From an uncultured Anaerolineales bacterium (lineage in GTDB: Bacteria > Chloroflexota > Anaerolineae > Anaerolineales > Villigracilaceae), in the NCBI GenBank assembly GCA_937928015.1, contig CALFXA010000252.1, forward strand, positions 1 to 7,341: 7,341 bases of DNA, written 5' to 3'. The notes below the pieces were generated by a model. That model was given only the letters and a program-made list of their open reading frames with translations. It did no database searches and was not told where the DNA came from. Position numbers and translations under genes: made by a program. This document shows, piece after piece, positions 1 to 6,689 of the stretch (position 1 is its first letter; each line of letters opens with the position of its first letter).

Positions 1-943
1 CCAGTTCGCGGATATTGGACTGGACGCGGCGGGCGACGATTTCGAGTACTTCGTCGGGGATGTGGCGGCCCGTGCGCTCGGCCTTCGAGCGCAGGATGGC
101 CAGGCGAGTCTCAAGGTCGGGCGGCTGGATGTCGGCGGTGAGGCCCCACTCGAAGCGGGAGCGCAGGCGCTCCTCCAGCGTGACCAGCGATTTGGGCGGT
201 CGGTCGGACGAAACGATGATCTGCTTGTCCTGTCCGTGCAAGGTGTTGAAGGTGTGGAAGAATTCTTCCTGCGTGGATTCCTTGCCCGCGATGAACTGGA
301 TGTCGTCGATCAGCAGCACATCGGCCGAGCGATATTTTTCGCGGAAGGCCTGGGTGGTGTGCGTGCGGATGGCGTTAATCATGTCGTTGGTGAATTCTTC
401 GGACGACACGTATAGCACGTTCAGTCCGCGCGAGATGCAGGCATTGCCGATGGCATGCAACAAGTGGGTCTTGCCGAGCCCCACGCCGCCGTATAGAAAG
501 AGCGGGTTATAGGCGCGGGCGGGCTTTTCTGCCACAGCCTGACAGGCGGCGTGCGCCAGTCGATTGCCCGAGCCGACCACGAAGGTGTCGAAGATGTAGC
601 GGGGATTGAGGGTGGTGCTGCGGGTGCGCTCGGGCGGAGTCATCTCCAGCGAGGCGGGAGCAGGCTCGGGGTCCGCTGGGGTAGGGATGGGTTCATCCGC
701 GTTGACGACCACGAAGTTGACGGTCACGTTGGTATTCAGGATTCCGATCAACAAACGGCTGACGGTATCGGCCAGGCGGCTCTCCAACCAATCACGGGCG
801 TACGCGTTGCGCACACCCACGGTCAAAACACCCTTGTCGTAAGAGACAGGGCGTGTATCACGAACCCAGGTGTCGAAGGACGCCCGGGGCATTTCCATTT
901 GAAGCTGTCCGAGCACGGACTGCCAGGCCTGCTCTGCGTTCAT
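1..943 (-). CDS. dnaA: Chromosomal replication initiator DnaA (3' part outside the window)
   Basis: DnaA is the AAA+ ATPase that binds DnaA boxes at oriC, opens the duplex and loads the helicase. Translating the minus strand from the ATG at 943-941 gives 314 codons with no stop before the left edge; the usual length is about 450, so the end of the AAA+ region and the DNA-binding domain IV are missing. Domain I (about residues 1-80) begins [15 protein letters not shown] Pro/Glu-rich domain II linker follows (about 82-108), then the AAA+ domain with the entry [15 protein letters not shown]. Walker A is GGVGLGKTH (152-160), Walker B is LLIDDIQF (210-217), and [10 protein letters not shown] (259-268) is the arginine-finger region. 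The start is supported by AAGGGAG on the minus strand (959-953), nine bases upstream. It is transcribed away from the non-coding region at 944-1419, the classical dnaA/oriC arrangement. Identity is certain from the motifs. Confidence 0.97.
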   Translation of the reverse strand, partial: MNAEQAWQSVLGQLQMEMPRASFDTWVRDTRPVSYDKGVLTVGVRNAYARDWLESRLADTVSRLLIGILNTNVTVNFVVVNADEPIPTPADPEPAPASLEMTPPERTRSTTLNPRYIFDTFVVGSGNRLAHAACQAVAEKPARAYNPLFLYGGVGLGKTHLLHAIGNACISRGLNVLYVSSEEFTNDMINAIRTHTTQAFREKYRSADVLLIDDIQFIAGKESTQEEFFHTFNTLHGQDKQIIVSSDRPPKSLVTLEERLRSRFEWGLTADIQPPDLETRLAILRSKAERTGRHIPDEVLEIVARRVQSNIREL

Positions 944-1020
944 AAACGGTCGCTCCCTTGGAGAGGGGATAGGGTAGATAAAACTAACCCGCCAACCTGC
1001 CGCGGCTTAGTGACTTGGTG

Positions 1021-1049
1021 ATTATGTACTTTTGACGAACGAACTTCAG
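1021..1049 (-). promoter_or_regulatory. Weak candidate promoter for dnaA
   Basis: On the minus strand CATAAT (1026-1021) could serve as a -10 box, with CTGAAG (1049-1044) at the -35 position and a 17-base spacer. The -10 box is a good match (5 of 6), the -35 box only 3 of 6. It would give a dnaA leader of roughly 70 bases. It rests on position and the -10 box alone. Confidence 0.25.
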
Positions 1050-1147
1050 GGGTTCAGGATGCTTTTGGTTGGGCCGTACATCCTCTTTCAGCGTGCCCAT
1101 ATTCTAGCAGAAGAAAGGAAGGTTTACCAACACGGCTGGCCTACGCT

Positions 1148-1195
1148 AGGTTAAAAACATCTGTTTTTTTAAGGTTATTCAATGTTAAAGAATCG
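1148..1195. other. A/T-rich tract, candidate duplex unwinding element
   Basis: This is one of the most A/T-rich stretches of the window, with TTAAAAA followed by an uninterrupted run of T at about 1164-1170 and then TTATTCAATGTTAAAG. It lies about 70-115 bases from the single DnaA box. Unwinding elements next to DnaA boxes have this character, but base composition is the only evidence. Confidence 0.3.
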
Positions 1196-1241
1196 TGCGG
1201 ACGAAAAGGCTGAACATTTCCAGTGCTTGGAACATCTGTTT
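1156..1241 (+). repeat. Direct repeat pair AACATCTGTTT
   Basis: The 11-base word AACATCTGTTT occurs at 1156-1166 and again at 1231-1241, 75 bases apart start to start, both in the non-coding region upstream of dnaA. The second copy lies in the right half of the hairpin at 1208-1246. The function is unknown; a protein-binding site upstream of dnaA is possible. Confidence 0.55.
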
Positions 1242-1246
1242 CAGCC
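1208..1246. repeat. Two-tier inverted repeat (hairpin) upstream of dnaA
   Basis: GGCTGAA (1208-1214) pairs perfectly with TTCAGCC (1240-1246). Inside it TTCCA (1218-1222) pairs with TGGAA (1228-1232) around the loop GTGCT. The two stems are separated by an asymmetric internal loop (CAT against seven bases). It could form a cruciform in DNA, a structure in the dnaA leader transcript, or a dimeric protein site. No T-run follows on either strand, so it does not look like an intrinsic terminator. Confidence 0.5.
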
Positions 1247-1263
1247 AGAAGCGTCTAAAAAAG

Positions 1264-1272
1264 TTATCCACA
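1264..1272 (+). promoter_or_regulatory. DnaA box (perfect consensus)
   Basis: TTATCCACA matches the 9-base DnaA-box consensus exactly. It lies about 320 bases upstream of the dnaA start, inside the non-coding region, and directly abuts a CCCCCATATATGGG element. No second perfect box is seen in the region, which limits confidence that this is a full origin. Confidence 0.7.
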
Positions 1273-1342
1273 CCCCCATATATGGGTACTGTTTAGCTCA
1301 AATGCCATAAGTAGGTATATTTGCCTTAAAATATGGGGGGTG
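1271..1342. repeat. Inverted CCCCCATAT / ATATGGGGG elements next to the DnaA box
   Basis: CACCCCCATAT (1271-1281) is mirrored by ATATGGGGGGTG (1331-1342), differing by one extra G. The first copy is also part of a perfect 12-base palindrome, CCCATATATGGG (1275-1286). Three half-sites of the form ATATGGG or its complement therefore lie within 72 bases, the first overlapping the end of the DnaA box. This looks like an operator or an origin-associated protein site; the binding protein is unknown. Confidence 0.5.
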
Positions 1343-1376
1343 AAAGCTGATTTTAAAGCCTGTTCGTGAAACCCAG

Positions 1377-1421
1377 GAATTGGTGATTCGATTTTGCGAA
1401 TCGTTCAGGCGTTCCCAATTC
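1377..1421. repeat. Nested inverted repeats at the 3' end of the kinase gene
   Basis: GATTCG (1385-1390) and CGAATC (1397-1402) form a perfect 6-base stem around ATTTTG. Outside it GAATTGG (1377-1383) pairs with CCAATTC (1415-1421), the latter overlapping the kinase stop codon. On the minus strand the structure lies at the end of the kinase transcript and may protect or end the mRNA. No T-run follows on that strand, so it is not a canonical intrinsic terminator. Confidence 0.35.
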
Positions 1422-3096
1422 ACGCTTTGACGTTGCGCGGCACCCAGGCCAGGATGGTGGTTCCCTCGCCGGGCGTGGAGCTGATGTCCATTTCGCCGCC
1501 CACGCCGCGGGCGCGAGTCTGCATGTTCGAGAGGCCGTGGCCGATGGTGGTGGTCATCTTTTCGAGGTGGAAGCCGCGCCCGTCGTCATGGATCTCCAGC
1601 AGCACGCGCTCCTTCGTGGTCCATACCGAGACCTGCACCTTCCTGGCGCCCGCATGTTTGGCGGCATTGGCCAGCGCCTCCTGACAGATATGGAAGAGCG
1701 CCAGCGAATGCGAGTGGGGCATCTCTTTCAGGTCCGAGCGCGGACCCGTCAGGTTGACCTCCGCAAAGGTGTTGGCGCGGTATTCGGTCACCAGGCGTTT
1801 GAGGCCCGCCATCAGGCCGTCGTTGCCGAGCTGGCGCGGACGCAGGTCGAGGATGTAGGTACGGATGTCGCGAATGGCCTGGTTCAGTCCGTCGATGGAT
1901 TTCTGGACGCGGGTCTTGGCCTGGACTGGATCTTCGTCGATAGTGTGGTAGGCGCTTTCGAGGGCCAATCCCACCCCGTAAATGGACTGGATGATGCCGT
2001 CGTGCAGGTCCATGCCGATGCGGTCGCGTTCTTCGAGCACGGCCAGACGGCGGGCATTGTTGTGCAGACGGGCGTTCTCGATGGCCAGCCCAGCCCAGTT
2101 GCCTACCGCGGAGAGCATCTGGATGCTGCGGTCGTCGAAGGGCATGGTGTGACGGGTGGCGATGCTCAAGACGCCCAGCGTGTTCTCGCCCGAGCGCAGC
2201 GGGATGCTGGCCATCTGGCGGAATCCCGCCTTGACCACGGCCTGGCGGGCGAAACGATCATCGGTGGGCAGGTTGGAGCTGAGCAGGGGTTCGCCTTTTT
2301 GGGCGGTCATGCCCACGTACCCTTCCCCCATTTTGAAGAGATTTTGGTTCCAGAACGCTTCGGCGGCCTCGCCGCGATGTAGGACCATGCGCAGGGTCTT
2401 GCGGTCTTCTTCCAACAGGAAGATTTCGCCCGCCTCCACCTTCATATAATTCATTACCAGCGCCAGCGACTTGTTCAGGATCTCGTCCAGTTCCAGAGAG
2501 GCGGTCAACGTCGTGGCGATGTCGTTGACCAGGGCCATATCCTCGTTGCGGCGGGTGACGGCGGCATCGTGTTCGCGCATCTGCTCGTACAGGTTCGCGT
2601 TCTGGATGGCGGCGGCGGCGTAAGCCGCCAGCATCTGGATGATCATCTCATCGTCGGAGGTGAATTCGGGGGCGTCCAGCTTTTCGGTCAGGTAAATCTG
2701 ACCGAGCTGATGGTCCCCCGCGCGGATCGGCACCCCGAGGAAGGAAGCCATGTGGGGATGATGGGCGGGAAATCCCACCGAACTGGAGTGTTCCTGTAGC
2801 ACGGGCAGGCGCAGCGGGTCGTGGCGATCCATCAACTCGCCGATCAGCCCAAGCCCCAGCGGCGGGTGGACGATGCGATTGATCTCGTCCTTGGTCATTC
2901 CAACGGTGATGAATTGCTTCAGGCTGCCGTTCTCGTCCAACACCCCTAAGGCGGCATAGCGCGCCCCTGCCTGGTCGCAGGCTAGGGCGGCGATACGTTC
3001 GAGCAGCGTCTCCAGCGAGACATCCTTCACTAATTCCAGGCTGGCCTGATGCAGTGCGATCAGACGGTCTTGGAGCTGTTCGCGCGTTAATAGCAT
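1420..3096 (-). CDS. Soluble GAF-domain sensor histidine kinase (NarL-partner type)
   Basis: The 558-residue protein has no evident signal peptide or membrane segment, so it should act in the cytoplasm. Two GAF sensor domains lie at about residues 25-170 and 190-345, joined by a helical, charged linker (170-190). A HisKA_3 dimerization/phosphoacceptor domain follows, with the H-box in ERDRIGMDLHDGIIQ and the probable phosphorylated His at 365. The HATPase_c domain has its N-box at CQEALANAAKHA (471-482), the G1 box DDGRGF (504-509) and a GHGLSNMQTRA segment (519-529). This layout is typical of kinases that phosphorylate LuxR/NarL-type response regulators. No response regulator lies in the window, so partner and ligand are unknown; I see no haem-specific or Fe-S-specific cysteine motif. 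The ATG is supported by GAGGTG five bases upstream (minus strand, 3107-3102). It is divergent from the mevalonate operon across 145 bases and upstream of, but 476 bases from, dnaA. Confidence 0.93.
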   Translation of the reverse strand: MLLTREQLQDRLIALHQASLELVKDVSLETLLERIAALACDQAGARYAALGVLDENGSLKQFITVGMTKDEINRIVHPPLGLGLIGELMDRHDPLRLPVLQEHSSSVGFPAHHPHMASFLGVPIRAGDHQLGQIYLTEKLDAPEFTSDDEMIIQMLAAYAAAAIQNANLYEQMREHDAAVTRRNEDMALVNDIATTLTASLELDEILNKSLALVMNYMKVEAGEIFLLEEDRKTLRMVLHRGEAAEAFWNQNLFKMGEGYVGMTAQKGEPLLSSNLPTDDRFARQAVVKAGFRQMASIPLRSGENTLGVLSIATRHTMPFDDRSIQMLSAVGNWAGLAIENARLHNNARRLAVLEERDRIGMDLHDGIIQSIYGVGLALESAYHTIDEDPVQAKTRVQKSIDGLNQAIRDIRTYILDLRPRQLGNDGLMAGLKRLVTEYRANTFAEVNLTGPRSDLKEMPHSHSLALFHICQEALANAAKHAGARKVQVSVWTTKERVLLEIHDDGRGFHLEKMTTTIGHGLSNMQTRARGVGGEMDISSTPGEGTTILAWVPRNVKA

Positions 3097-3113
3097 TAAG
3101 ACACCTCAACGGT

Positions 3114-3141
3114 ATTATATCTAAGTTTTGTCGGGATTCAA
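3114..3141 (-). promoter_or_regulatory. Candidate promoter of the sensor kinase
   Basis: The minus strand has a perfect TATAAT (3119-3114) and a 4-of-6 -35 box TTGAAT (3141-3136) with a 16-base spacer. Transcription would start near 3107, leaving a very short leader in which the GAGGTG ribosome site lies at the 5' end. That closeness is a point of doubt. Confidence 0.4.
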
Positions 3142-3190
3142 AACGCCGATGGGTTTGTCAAGACTCTGCAAGGCTGGTTTTGGTTCGGGT

Positions 3191-3223
3191 TTGATAGATT
3201 TTGGCGGGCCGACGAAATATAAT
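3191..3223 (+). promoter_or_regulatory. Candidate promoter of the mevalonate operon
   Basis: A perfect TATAAT lies at 3218-3223, about 18 bases before the chosen HMG-CoA reductase start. TTGATA (3191-3196) is a 5-of-6 match to a -35 box, but the spacer is 21 bases, longer than normal. A 17-base spacer would use TAGATT (3195-3200), only 3 of 6. Placement between divergent genes supports a promoter, but the -35 assignment is unsure. Confidence 0.35.
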
Positions 3224-3241
3224 AGCGCAAAAGGTGACCTG

Positions 3242-4516
3242 ATGACGAATTCCCGCATTTCTGGATTTTACAACCTGACCCTGGACGAACGCCGCACCAA
3301 AGTAGCCGATTCTGCCGATTTCCCCACCGATGGCCTGACTCCGTTTACCACGGGCGGACTCACCCCCGAAGCCGCCGACCACATGGTGGAGAACGCTGTG
3401 GGCCTGTTCAGCCTGCCACTGGGAATTGGACTCAACTTCCAGGTCAACGGCCGCGATGTGCTGGTGCCGATGACGCTGGAGGAGCCGTCGGTGGTGGCGG
3501 GAGCCTCGTTCATGGCCAAGTTGGCCCGCGCGGGCGGCGGATTCCAAGCCACCTGCTCGGCGTCTGAGATGATCGGCCAGATGCAATTGCTGGATGTGGA
3601 CGACGTCCACGCGGCGCGGCTGAAGATTTACGAACACAAAACGGACCTGCTGGCCGAAGCGGATTCCATCGATCCAGTCCTCAAGAAATTCGGCGGCGGC
3701 GCGCGTGACCTCGAAGTGCGGGTCATCGACGATTCGCCCATCGGCGCGTTTCTCGTGGTTCATCTCATCTATGATGTGCGCGATGCAATGGGCGCGAATG
3801 CGGTCAACACGGCCTGCGAACGGCTGGCCCCGCGCATCGAAGCGCTCACCGGCGGACGAGTCCACCTGCGGATTCTCTCCAACCTGGCGGACCGTCGCAT
3901 TGCGCGCGCGCGCTGTGTGATCCCCGTGCAGGAACTGGCGTTCGGTGATTTCAGCGGAGAGCGCGTCCGCGACGGGATCATCGAGGCCTATGCCTTTGCC
4001 GCATCCGACCCGTACCGCGCGGCTACGCACAACAAGGGCATCATGAACGGCGTGGATGCGGTGGTCATCGCCACGGGCAACGATTGGCGCGCCATCGAAG
4101 CGGGCGCGCATGTCTACGCCGCGCGCTCGGGCAGATATACTTCATTATCCACCTGGGGCAAAGACAGGGACGGGAATCTGGTCGGTACGCTCGAAATGCC
4201 GATGGCGGTGGGCATCGTCGGCGGGGCGACCAAGGTGCATCCCGCCGCGCAGGCCGCCGTCAAGTTGATGGGCGTGAAAACCGCCAGCGAACTGGCCGAG
4301 ATCATCGTTGCGGTGGGATTGGCCCAGAACATGGCCGCCCTGCGGGCCCTCGCCACCGAAGGCATCCAGCGCGGACACATGTCGCTGCACGCGCGCCAGG
4401 TGGCCATCGCCGCAGGCGCCAGCGCGGACCTGGTCGAAAAGGTCGCCGCGCAGATGGTGGCCGAGAAGGTGGTCCGCATTGATCGGGCGGAAGAGATATT
4501 GAAGGAAATGAAATAA
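3242..4516 (+). CDS. mvaA: Class II hydroxymethylglutaryl-CoA reductase
   Basis: This 424-residue enzyme interconverts HMG-CoA and mevalonate using NAD(P)H, the committed step of the mevalonate pathway. Class II features are visible. LEEPSVVAGAS (79-89) holds the catalytic Glu. DAMGANAVNTACE (181-193) is the cofactor-domain motif. HNKGIMNG (263-270) contains catalytic Lys265, TGNDWR contains Asp281, and GIQRGHMSLHAR (374-385) contains catalytic His379 in the C-terminal flap. All four catalytic residues are present and the length fits the class (about 425-430). There is no membrane anchor, unlike eukaryotic class I enzymes. I chose the ATG at 3242 because AAAAGGTG (3229-3236) lies five bases upstream and the family N-terminus begins just before SGFYNLTLDERR; the TTG at 3128 would add 38 unsupported residues across the promoter. 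Leading the operon with HMG-CoA synthase favours a biosynthetic direction. Whether it uses NADH or NADPH cannot be read from the sequence with certainty. Confidence 0.96.
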   Translation: MTNSRISGFYNLTLDERRTKVADSADFPTDGLTPFTTGGLTPEAADHMVENAVGLFSLPLGIGLNFQVNGRDVLVPMTLEEPSVVAGASFMAKLARAGGGFQATCSASEMIGQMQLLDVDDVHAARLKIYEHKTDLLAEADSIDPVLKKFGGGARDLEVRVIDDSPIGAFLVVHLIYDVRDAMGANAVNTACERLAPRIEALTGGRVHLRILSNLADRRIARARCVIPVQELAFGDFSGERVRDGIIEAYAFAASDPYRAATHNKGIMNGVDAVVIATGNDWRAIEAGAHVYAARSGRYTSLSTWGKDRDGNLVGTLEMPMAVGIVGGATKVHPAAQAAVKLMGVKTASELAEIIVAVGLAQNMAALRALATEGIQRGHMSLHARQVAIAAGASADLVEKVAAQMVAEKVVRIDRAEEILKEMK

Positions 4517-4520
4517 TATT

Positions 4521-4549
4521 GTAGGGGCGACCCGTCGGGTCGCCCCTAC
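4521..4549. repeat. Palindromic repeat copy 1 (GTAGGGGCGACCC stem)
   Basis: A perfect 13-base inverted repeat: GTAGGGGCGACCC (4521-4533), loop GTC, and its exact complement (4537-4549). It begins four bases after the HMG-CoA reductase stop codon. No T-run follows on the plus strand, so it is not a normal intrinsic terminator of a gene meant to be co-transcribed with the next. It shares the GTAGGGGCG core and CGCCCCTAC end with copy 2, and the core with copy 3. It resembles REP or MITE-like dispersed palindromes. Confidence 0.8.
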
Positions 4550-4573
4550 CCTGATAAAAAATAAAGGAAAGCA

Positions 4574-5653
4574 ATGACAACTCCTCAAAACTCCCCCACT
4601 TTACTCAAACCCGCCAAGCCTGTTGGCATCGTTGGCTATGGCGCCTACGTGCCGCGTTACCGTCTGCCTGCCAAGGAAGTCGCCCGTGTCTGGACGGGCG
4701 GCAAAGGCGCGGGCCTGCCGATCAAGGAAAAGGCCGTGCCTGGCCTCGACGAGGACGTGATCACCATGTCTATCGAGGCGGCGCGCAACGCGATGAAGCG
4801 CGCCCAGATCGACCCGCATGAACTGCGCGCGGTCTGGGTCGGCTCGGAGTCGCATCCGTACGCCGTCAAGCCGACCTCCACGCTGGTGGCGGAAGCCATC
4901 GGCGCGGTGCCCAACACGCAGGCCGCTGACTGGGAATTCGCCTGCAAAGCGGGCACCGAAGCGCTGGTCGCTGCGATGGGTCTGGTCGGCTCGGGCATGG
5001 GACATTACGCCATGGCCATCGGTATGGACACCGCGCAGGGCAAGCCGGGCGACGCGCTCGAATACACCGCGGGCGCGGGCGGCGGCGCGTACATCGTCGG
5101 TCCCGCCGAAGAGTCGCTGGCCGTGATCAACGCCTCGTACTCCTACGTCACCGACACGCCCGACTTCTGGCGCCGCGAATATCAAAAGTATCCCGAGCAC
5201 GGCATGCGCTTCACGGGCGAACCCGCCTACTTCAAGCACATCACCGAAGCGGCCACCCACATGATGGAAGCGATGGGCACCACCGCCAAGGATTACAAAT
5301 GGGCCATCTTCCACCAGCCGAACACCAAGTTTCCCCAGCGTGTGGCGGGACAACTGGGATTCACCCCCGAGCAGATCGCGCCTGGGCTGCTGGTGCCTGT
5401 CATCGGAAACACCTACGCGGGCGCCGCCATCATCGGCCTGACCGCCACCCTCGACCTGGCCCAACCTGGCGACCGCATCCTGATGGTTTCCTTCGGCTCG
5501 GGCGCCGGCTCCGACGCCTTCGATATCACTGTCACCGACAAGATCACGGAGCGCCAGTCCCTGGCAACCAAGACCCAGGAATACATCGCCCGCCGCACCG
5601 AAATCGACTACGCCACCTACGTCCGCTTCCGCGGCAAGCTGGCGATGAAATAA
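4574..5653 (+). CDS. Hydroxymethylglutaryl-CoA synthase, archaeal type
   Basis: The 359-residue thiolase-fold enzyme condenses acetyl-CoA with acetoacetyl-CoA to HMG-CoA. The catalytic triad of the family is visible: Glu92 in [12 protein letters not shown], nucleophile Cys124 in [12 protein letters not shown], and His247 in [22 protein letters not shown] (278-289) and [12 protein letters not shown] (305-316) are typical of the archaeal-type synthase branch, which is shorter than the eukaryotic or Gram-positive enzymes. In archaea this type forms a complex with thiolase and a DUF35 protein. An N-terminal extension of about 14 residues, rich in Pro and Thr, precedes the first beta strand. The ATG is supported by AAAGGA (4563-4568) five bases upstream. 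The gene starts 57 bases after the reductase stop, a gap mostly filled by the first palindromic repeat. A KAS III-like protein of other function is less likely given the operon context. Confidence 0.94.
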   Translation: MTTPQNSPTLLKPAKPVGIVGYGAYVPRYRLPAKEVARVWTGGKGAGLPIKEKAVPGLDEDVITMSIEAARNAMKRAQIDPHELRAVWVGSESHPYAVKPTSTLVAEAIGAVPNTQAADWEFACKAGTEALVAAMGLVGSGMGHYAMAIGMDTAQGKPGDALEYTAGAGGGAYIVGPAEESLAVINASYSYVTDTPDFWRREYQKYPEHGMRFTGEPAYFKHITEAATHMMEAMGTTAKDYKWAIFHQPNTKFPQRVAGQLGFTPEQIAPGLLVPVIGNTYAGAAIIGLTATLDLAQPGDRILMVSFGSGAGSDAFDITVTDKITERQSLATKTQEYIARRTEIDYATYVRFRGKLAMK

Positions 5654-5657
5654 TTCT

Positions 5658-5685
5658 GTAGGGGCGGACGGCTGTCCGCCCCTAC
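5658..5685. repeat. Palindromic repeat copy 2 (GTAGGGGCGGAC stem)
   Basis: A perfect 12-base inverted repeat: GTAGGGGCGGAC (5658-5669), loop GGCT, complement 5674-5685. As with copy 1 it starts four bases after a TAA stop codon. The outer nine bases of each arm are identical to copy 1, while the inner stem and loop differ but remain paired, indicating that pairing has been maintained or that related family members were inserted. No T-run follows on the plus strand. Confidence 0.8.
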
Positions 5686-5698
5686 GATTGGAACCAAC

Positions 5699-6667
5699 AT
5701 GGCCTTCTTTGACCTCTCCCTCGACGAACTCAAGACCTACCGCCCCGCGCGGACTGAACCCGCGGACTTCGACGCTTTCTGGAAATCCACGCTGGAGGAG
5801 GCCCGCGCTCATCCGCTGAATGCGACTTTCGAACGCGTGGACTACGGCCTGTCGGCGCAGGAAATGTTTGATGTGACGTACGCAGGCTTCGGCGGGCAGC
5901 CCATTAAGGGCTGGCTGATCCTGCCTGTTGGGGCGCAGCGGCCCCTGCCTTGTGTGGTCGAATATATCGGCTACGGCGGCGGACGCAGTCTGCCCATCGA
6001 CTGGCTGTTGTGGTCCAGCGCGGGTTATGCCCACTTCATCATGGACACGCGCGGACAAGGCGGCACCTGGTCGCCTGGCGACACGCCCGACCTGTACGCC
6101 GACGGCGGCAACGCGCATTACCCTGGCAGCATGACCAAGGGCATCCTCGACCCGCAGCATTATTACTACCGCCGCGTTTTCACCGACGCCGCGCGCGCCA
6201 TCGACGCGGCTCGCAGCCATCCCGCCGTGGACGCCTCGCGCATCGCCGTGACGGGCGGTTCGCAGGGCGGTGGCATCACCATCGCCGCTGCGGGCCTAGT
6301 CCCTGATGTGACGGCGGCTCTGCCCGACGTGCCCTTTCTGTGTCACTATCGCCGCGCCACCGAGCTGGTGGACATGTTCCCGTATAAAGAGATCGCGGAA
6401 TATTGTCACACGCACCGCGACAAGATCGATACGGTTTTCGAGACGTTGTCCTATTTTGACGGTGTCAACTTCGCGGCGCGTTCACAGGCGAAGGCGCTCT
6501 TCTCGACCGCGCTGATGGATCAGGTCTGTCCGCCCTCGACGGTCTTCGCGGCCTACAATCATTGGGCAGGCGAAAAGGACATCAAGGTTTATCCGTACAA
6601 CGGACATGAAGGTGGCGGCAGTTATCAAACCGCCGAGAAGCTGAAATTTTTGAAGAGTATTTGGTAG
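5699..6667 (+). CDS. CE7 family esterase (acetyl xylan esterase / cephalosporin C deacetylase)
   Basis: The 322-residue alpha/beta-hydrolase removes acetyl groups from small acylated substrates such as acetylated xylo-oligosaccharides; members are typically intracellular and often hexameric. The three CE7 signatures are present: RGQ (118-120), GGSQG (186-190) with nucleophile Ser188, and HE (303-304) with catalytic His303. Asp274 in LMDQVCPPS completes the triad. Tyr92 in GYGGGR is at the place of the family's oxyanion-hole tyrosine. Length is normal for CE7 (about 320-325) and no signal peptide is visible, so the substrate should be in the cytoplasm. The ribosome site is weak (GGA at 5690-5692). 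The stop codon TAG (6665-6667) lies within the third GTAGGGG repeat. Lying between HMG-CoA synthase and a thiolase gene is unexpected; a role in isoprenoid synthesis is not implied by the family, and the true substrate is unknown. Confidence 0.94.
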   Translation: MAFFDLSLDELKTYRPARTEPADFDAFWKSTLEEARAHPLNATFERVDYGLSAQEMFDVTYAGFGGQPIKGWLILPVGAQRPLPCVVEYIGYGGGRSLPIDWLLWSSAGYAHFIMDTRGQGGTWSPGDTPDLYADGGNAHYPGSMTKGILDPQHYYYRRVFTDAARAIDAARSHPAVDASRIAVTGGSQGGGITIAAAGLVPDVTAALPDVPFLCHYRRATELVDMFPYKEIAEYCHTHRDKIDTVFETLSYFDGVNFAARSQAKALFSTALMDQVCPPSTVFAAYNHWAGEKDIKVYPYNGHEGGGSYQTAEKLKFLKSIW

Positions 6668-6689
6668 GGGCGGGCCCCCGCCCTCATAG
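6664..6689. repeat. Palindromic repeat copy 3, degenerate
   Basis: GTAGGGGCGGGC (6664-6675) differs from the left arm of copy 2 at one base. GGGCGGG (6668-6674) pairs with CCCGCCC (6677-6683). The outer right end reads TCATAG rather than CTAC, so the ends no longer pair perfectly. The TAG of the esterase stop lies inside the left arm, and AGAGG, the thiolase ribosome-binding site, overlaps the decayed right end. Confidence 0.6.

Larger units (their letters stand above)
944..1419. other. Putative oriC / dnaA upstream control region (non-coding)
   Basis: This 476-base stretch between the dnaA start and the stop of the upstream kinase gene has no credible coding frame. It is visibly richer in A/T than the flanking genes. 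It contains one perfect DnaA box (1264-1272), an A/T-rich tract with poly-A and poly-T runs (about 1148-1195), a two-tier hairpin (1208-1246), an 11-base direct repeat (1156-1166 and 1231-1241) and CCCCCATAT-type inverted elements (1271-1342). Origins commonly lie next to dnaA and combine DnaA boxes with an A/T-rich unwinding element. I found only one consensus box and a few weak matches (for example 7 of 9 at 973-981), so origin function is plausible but not demonstrated. The alternative is a dnaA promoter region autoregulated by DnaA. Confidence 0.5.

Noticed and set aside
15..1021. Plus-strand open frames across the dnaA region
   Set aside because: The minus strand encodes DnaA with Walker A, Walker B and arginine-finger motifs; the plus-strand frames are shadows.
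1537..2382. A 281-residue open frame on the plus strand inside the kinase gene
   Set aside because: It is the antisense shadow of the GAF/HisKA region; it has no motif and no convincing ribosome site.
3128..3241. TTG-initiated N-terminal extension of HMG-CoA reductase
   Set aside because: It would run through the TATAAT box, has no ribosome site, and adds residues not expected in the family; the ATG at 3242 has a well-placed AAAAGGTG.
3158..4111. A 317-residue open frame antisense to HMG-CoA reductase
   Set aside because: Low-complexity composition, no domain, and it overlaps a clear enzyme gene and its promoter region.
4521..4549. Intrinsic terminator between HMG-CoA reductase and synthase
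   Set aside because: The stem is strong but no T-run follows on the plus strand, and the same kind of hairpin recurs in the other operon gaps.
4601..6220. A 539-residue open frame on the minus strand across the HMG-CoA synthase and esterase genes
   Set aside because: It is antisense to two genes with complete catalytic motifs, spans their intergenic repeat, and its translation is Arg/Gly/Val-rich with no recognisable domain. Long antisense frames are expected in GC-rich coding DNA.
4521..6689. CRISPR array or other clustered-repeat array
   Set aside because: The copies are about 1 kb apart, separated by whole genes, and differ in their inner sequence; there are no regular spacers.
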